This document shows positions 23,875 to 25,448 of a stretch of DNA of 25,448 bases, piece by piece; the first letter of the stretch is position 1; the number at the start of each line of letters is the position of its first letter. The position numbers and the translations under genes are program-made. The stretch comes from CAVWDI01 sp046259385 (GTDB lineage Bacteria; Chloroflexota; Anaerolineae; Anaerolineales; UBA4823), in assembly GCA_046259385.1 (NCBI GenBank), contig JBJYWI010000139.1:1-25448 (forward strand), written 5' to 3'. The notes beneath the pieces were generated by a model that saw only the letters and a program-made list of their open reading frames with translations, was not told the DNA's origin and ran no database searches.

Positions 23875-25251
23875 TTAATTAATATCTGACCTGATAAATC
23901 TAAATTTTCCTGAATCTTCAGTTTTTAAGGAATCAACTGGAGTGAAAATAACTTCAACAGTTTCAGCTAATGATTTTATTCGATCGATAATATACTCTTT
24001 TTGCTCGCTTGTAAACTCGGTTTTATCCATCACAATCAGAATCTCTAACGTATCCGGACTTCGTTGAATAATCTGATAACGGTGGACACCTGGCGTTTTT
24101 TTCATGATATATGAAAGGAACATTCCATGTATGATTCTGCCGTTCGAAAAGCGGATCTGATCATAATGGCGCCCGATGATTTTTCTCGTTATTGATAAAT
24201 TAATTCCGCAACTACAATCATGGTGTTTTTCCAATGGGTAGGCTAAATCACCAACGTCAAATCGAAGGAGCGGAAATTCCCAGTTTTCCAACCGGGTCGC
24301 AATAATACGCCCGAACTCATCCTCAGATTTATCTTTGATCACCTCGACAATAACATAGTCATCATTTATATGCATGCCTCCGCACGGATAACTACATGCT
24401 GCTATGCCGATCTCATATGAACCATATATATCCAAAATCGAGCATCCAAAAACATCCTTAATTTCTGTTTGTTGCCAATCAAACAATACTTCTCCCCCGC
24501 TAATAATCAATCCAAGCCCCAGGGAACGACTATCATAACCATTATCTTTGATATATTGCGCCAAGAAGTATAACGAGGAAGGAAATCCAGATAAATATAC
24601 CGGCTTATAATTTTTCAAAAATTGCCACTGGTATTCAAGTTCCGATTCATCGATATAGCTTGCAGAAAGAGTTCTTCGATTGAAAAGAAAATTCTTAACC
24701 GGCCTATAAATACGGCGATTTATATAAGACTGCAACCCTGGATCAATACTAGATCTATGTGAACCTACAAATTGGATATAACGATCTCCAAGCTTTATCC
24801 CCCAGTGTTGATATGCCCTCAGCCGACAGGCGTACTCAGCCGCGATTGCTATCTCGCTGGTGTACACCTTAAGAGGCGTCCCGGTTGAACCACTGGTCCT
24901 GTACTTTCTCAAACGTGATCGTGGCTTCTCAGACCGGAATTGATTGTTATGTTCTCTAACATCGGTTTTGTTTAAAACCGGCAGCTTTTGAAAATCATCC
25001 CAACTTTGTATATCATCCGCCCGGATCCCCATCCGTTTAAAAGAATCACGGTAATAAGGGACATATAAAGCAGCATGGTGCAACAGGGACTTCAATTTTC
25101 TGAATTGGAGATCCCTAATTGCTTCCCTGCTCAAAGAAAGGTTCCGGTGCCCTTCAACCACAACCTGTGGGTAGTTATTCCCGCGCATGTTCTGGGCGAG
25201 AGGATACAACCAATTCGCCGCGATTCTGGCGTGCAGTTCACTCAAAGACAT
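23875..25251 (-). CDS. Phenylacetate-CoA ligase/CapK-family adenylate-forming enzyme
   Basis: 458 residues. RTSGSTGTPLKVY (118-130) is the AMP-forming P-loop, IYGSYE (275-280) the adenine motif, RFDVGD (330-335) the ribose-binding Asp, and GKFRF near the C-terminus supplies the catalytic Lys. Cysteines around CSYPCGGMH (286-294) and HHDCSCG (343-349) could form the zinc site seen in PaaK/coenzyme F390 synthetase relatives. Such enzymes activate a carboxylic acid as acyl-AMP or CoA ester; CapK members occur in capsule loci, so a role in modifying the glycan is possible. GAGGA lies eight bases before the ATG. GC in counted lines is only 33-42%, well below the pan operon, suggesting transfer. 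A second copy begins upstream (25376 onward). Confidence 0.9.
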   Translation of the reverse strand: MSLSELHARIAANWLYPLAQNMRGNNYPQVVVEGHRNLSLSREAIRDLQFRKLKSLLHHAALYVPYYRDSFKRMGIRADDIQSWDDFQKLPVLNKTDVREHNNQFRSEKPRSRLRKYRTSGSTGTPLKVYTSEIAIAAEYACRLRAYQHWGIKLGDRYIQFVGSHRSSIDPGLQSYINRRIYRPVKNFLFNRRTLSASYIDESELEYQWQFLKNYKPVYLSGFPSSLYFLAQYIKDNGYDSRSLGLGLIISGGEVLFDWQQTEIKDVFGCSILDIYGSYEIGIAACSYPCGGMHINDDYVIVEVIKDKSEDEFGRIIATRLENWEFPLLRFDVGDLAYPLEKHHDCSCGINLSITRKIIGRHYDQIRFSNGRIIHGMFLSYIMKKTPGVHRYQIIQRSPDTLEILIVMDKTEFTSEQKEYIIDRIKSLAETVEVIFTPVDSLKTEDSGKFRFIRSDIN

Positions 25252-25375
25252 CTCTCCAATTCCTCACAACGGTTGATATGTTCTTCAGGATTAAAGATTA
25301 AGATCCAAATTATCCTAATAGACACCGATATAAATATGAATAGCGGATTTGTAACTTGGATATGTAAGAATAATT

Positions 25376-25448
25376 CTAATTGATTTCCGACCTGACAAAC
25401 CTGAACTTGCCAGTAGCTTCGGTCGGAATTTCAGATACTCGAATTACC
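25376..25448 (-). CDS. Second CapK/PaaK-like ligase, last 24 codons only (cut by window edge)
   Basis: The - strand frame from the right edge reads VIRVSEIPTEATGKFRFVRSEIN and stops at TAG. The downstream neighbour ends SLKTEDSGKFRFIRSDIN, so the two C-termini are clearly homologous and share the catalytic-Lys GKFRF motif. A 124-base AT-rich gap with no gene separates this stop from the next start. The rest of the gene lies beyond the window. Confidence 0.8.
   Translation of the reverse strand, partial: VIRVSEIPTEATGKFRFVRSEIN

Noticed and set aside
1..25448. CRISPR arrays, tRNA or rRNA genes, insertion sequences
   Set aside because: Looked for regularly spaced direct repeats, cloverleaf-like segments and transposase motifs; none seen.

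Overview
The window is one scaffold of a bacterial genome (it contains a 100-N gap at 16530-16629), probably a draft or metagenome-derived assembly. Base composition is mosaic. By hand count of single 60-base lines, panC-coaX reaches about 65-67% GC, the metallophosphoesterase about 57%, the phospholipase D-like gene about 42%, and the acyl-adenylate ligase at the right end about 33-42%. The mix of genes (tandem Wzz/Wzy-like pairs, an InhA-type surface peptidase, type III pantothenate kinase) looks most like Chloroflexota (Anaerolineae-like). That is an impression from gene style, not something the sequence proves.

Region 1 (1-11116, + strand) is an exopolysaccharide or cell-surface glycan locus. 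It encodes a GT4 glycosyltransferase cut by the left edge, a GT2 glycosyltransferase, a MraY/WecA-family polyprenyl-phosphate sugar-1-phosphate transferase, and then a duplicated module (Wzz-like chain-length protein plus Wzy/WaaL-like polymerase or ligase, twice in a row). A 911-residue GT-C type membrane protein follows. Several genes overlap by 4-37 bases, as in a translationally coupled operon. The implied pathway is that the WecA-like enzyme primes the lipid carrier, the GTs extend the repeat unit, and the Wzz/Wzy pairs polymerise or ligate it outside the membrane. No flippase (Wzx) is seen in the window.

Region 2 (11145-14477) holds a membrane-anchored zinc peptidase with an immune-inhibitor-A-like C-terminal domain, a small convergent YtxH-like gene behind a bidirectional terminator, and a sulfotransferase-like gene.

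Region 3 (14544-18943, + strand) is a coenzyme A precursor operon: panB, panE, an assembly gap, panC, coaX, and then tsaC (tRNA t6A synthesis). A good sigma70-type promoter lies before panB and a strong terminator lies after tsaC. panD is not visible.

Region 4 (19217-23377, - strand) is the least ordinary part. It contains a two-HKD phospholipase D-like protein, a calcineurin-like phosphoesterase with an inserted coiled coil, and a papain-like/C39-like protein with an N-terminal transthyretin-like domain. Beyond the phospholipase D-like gene lies a 57-codon remnant of the C-terminus of the same phosphoesterase family, which no annotated gene explains. It indicates a past duplication with the phospholipase D-like gene now between the two copies.

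Region 5 (23530-25448) has a short + strand gene that matches only the C-terminal end of arginase/agmatinase enzymes, and two tandem - strand CapK/PaaK-type adenylate-forming ligases. The second of these is visible only as its last 24 codons at the right edge.
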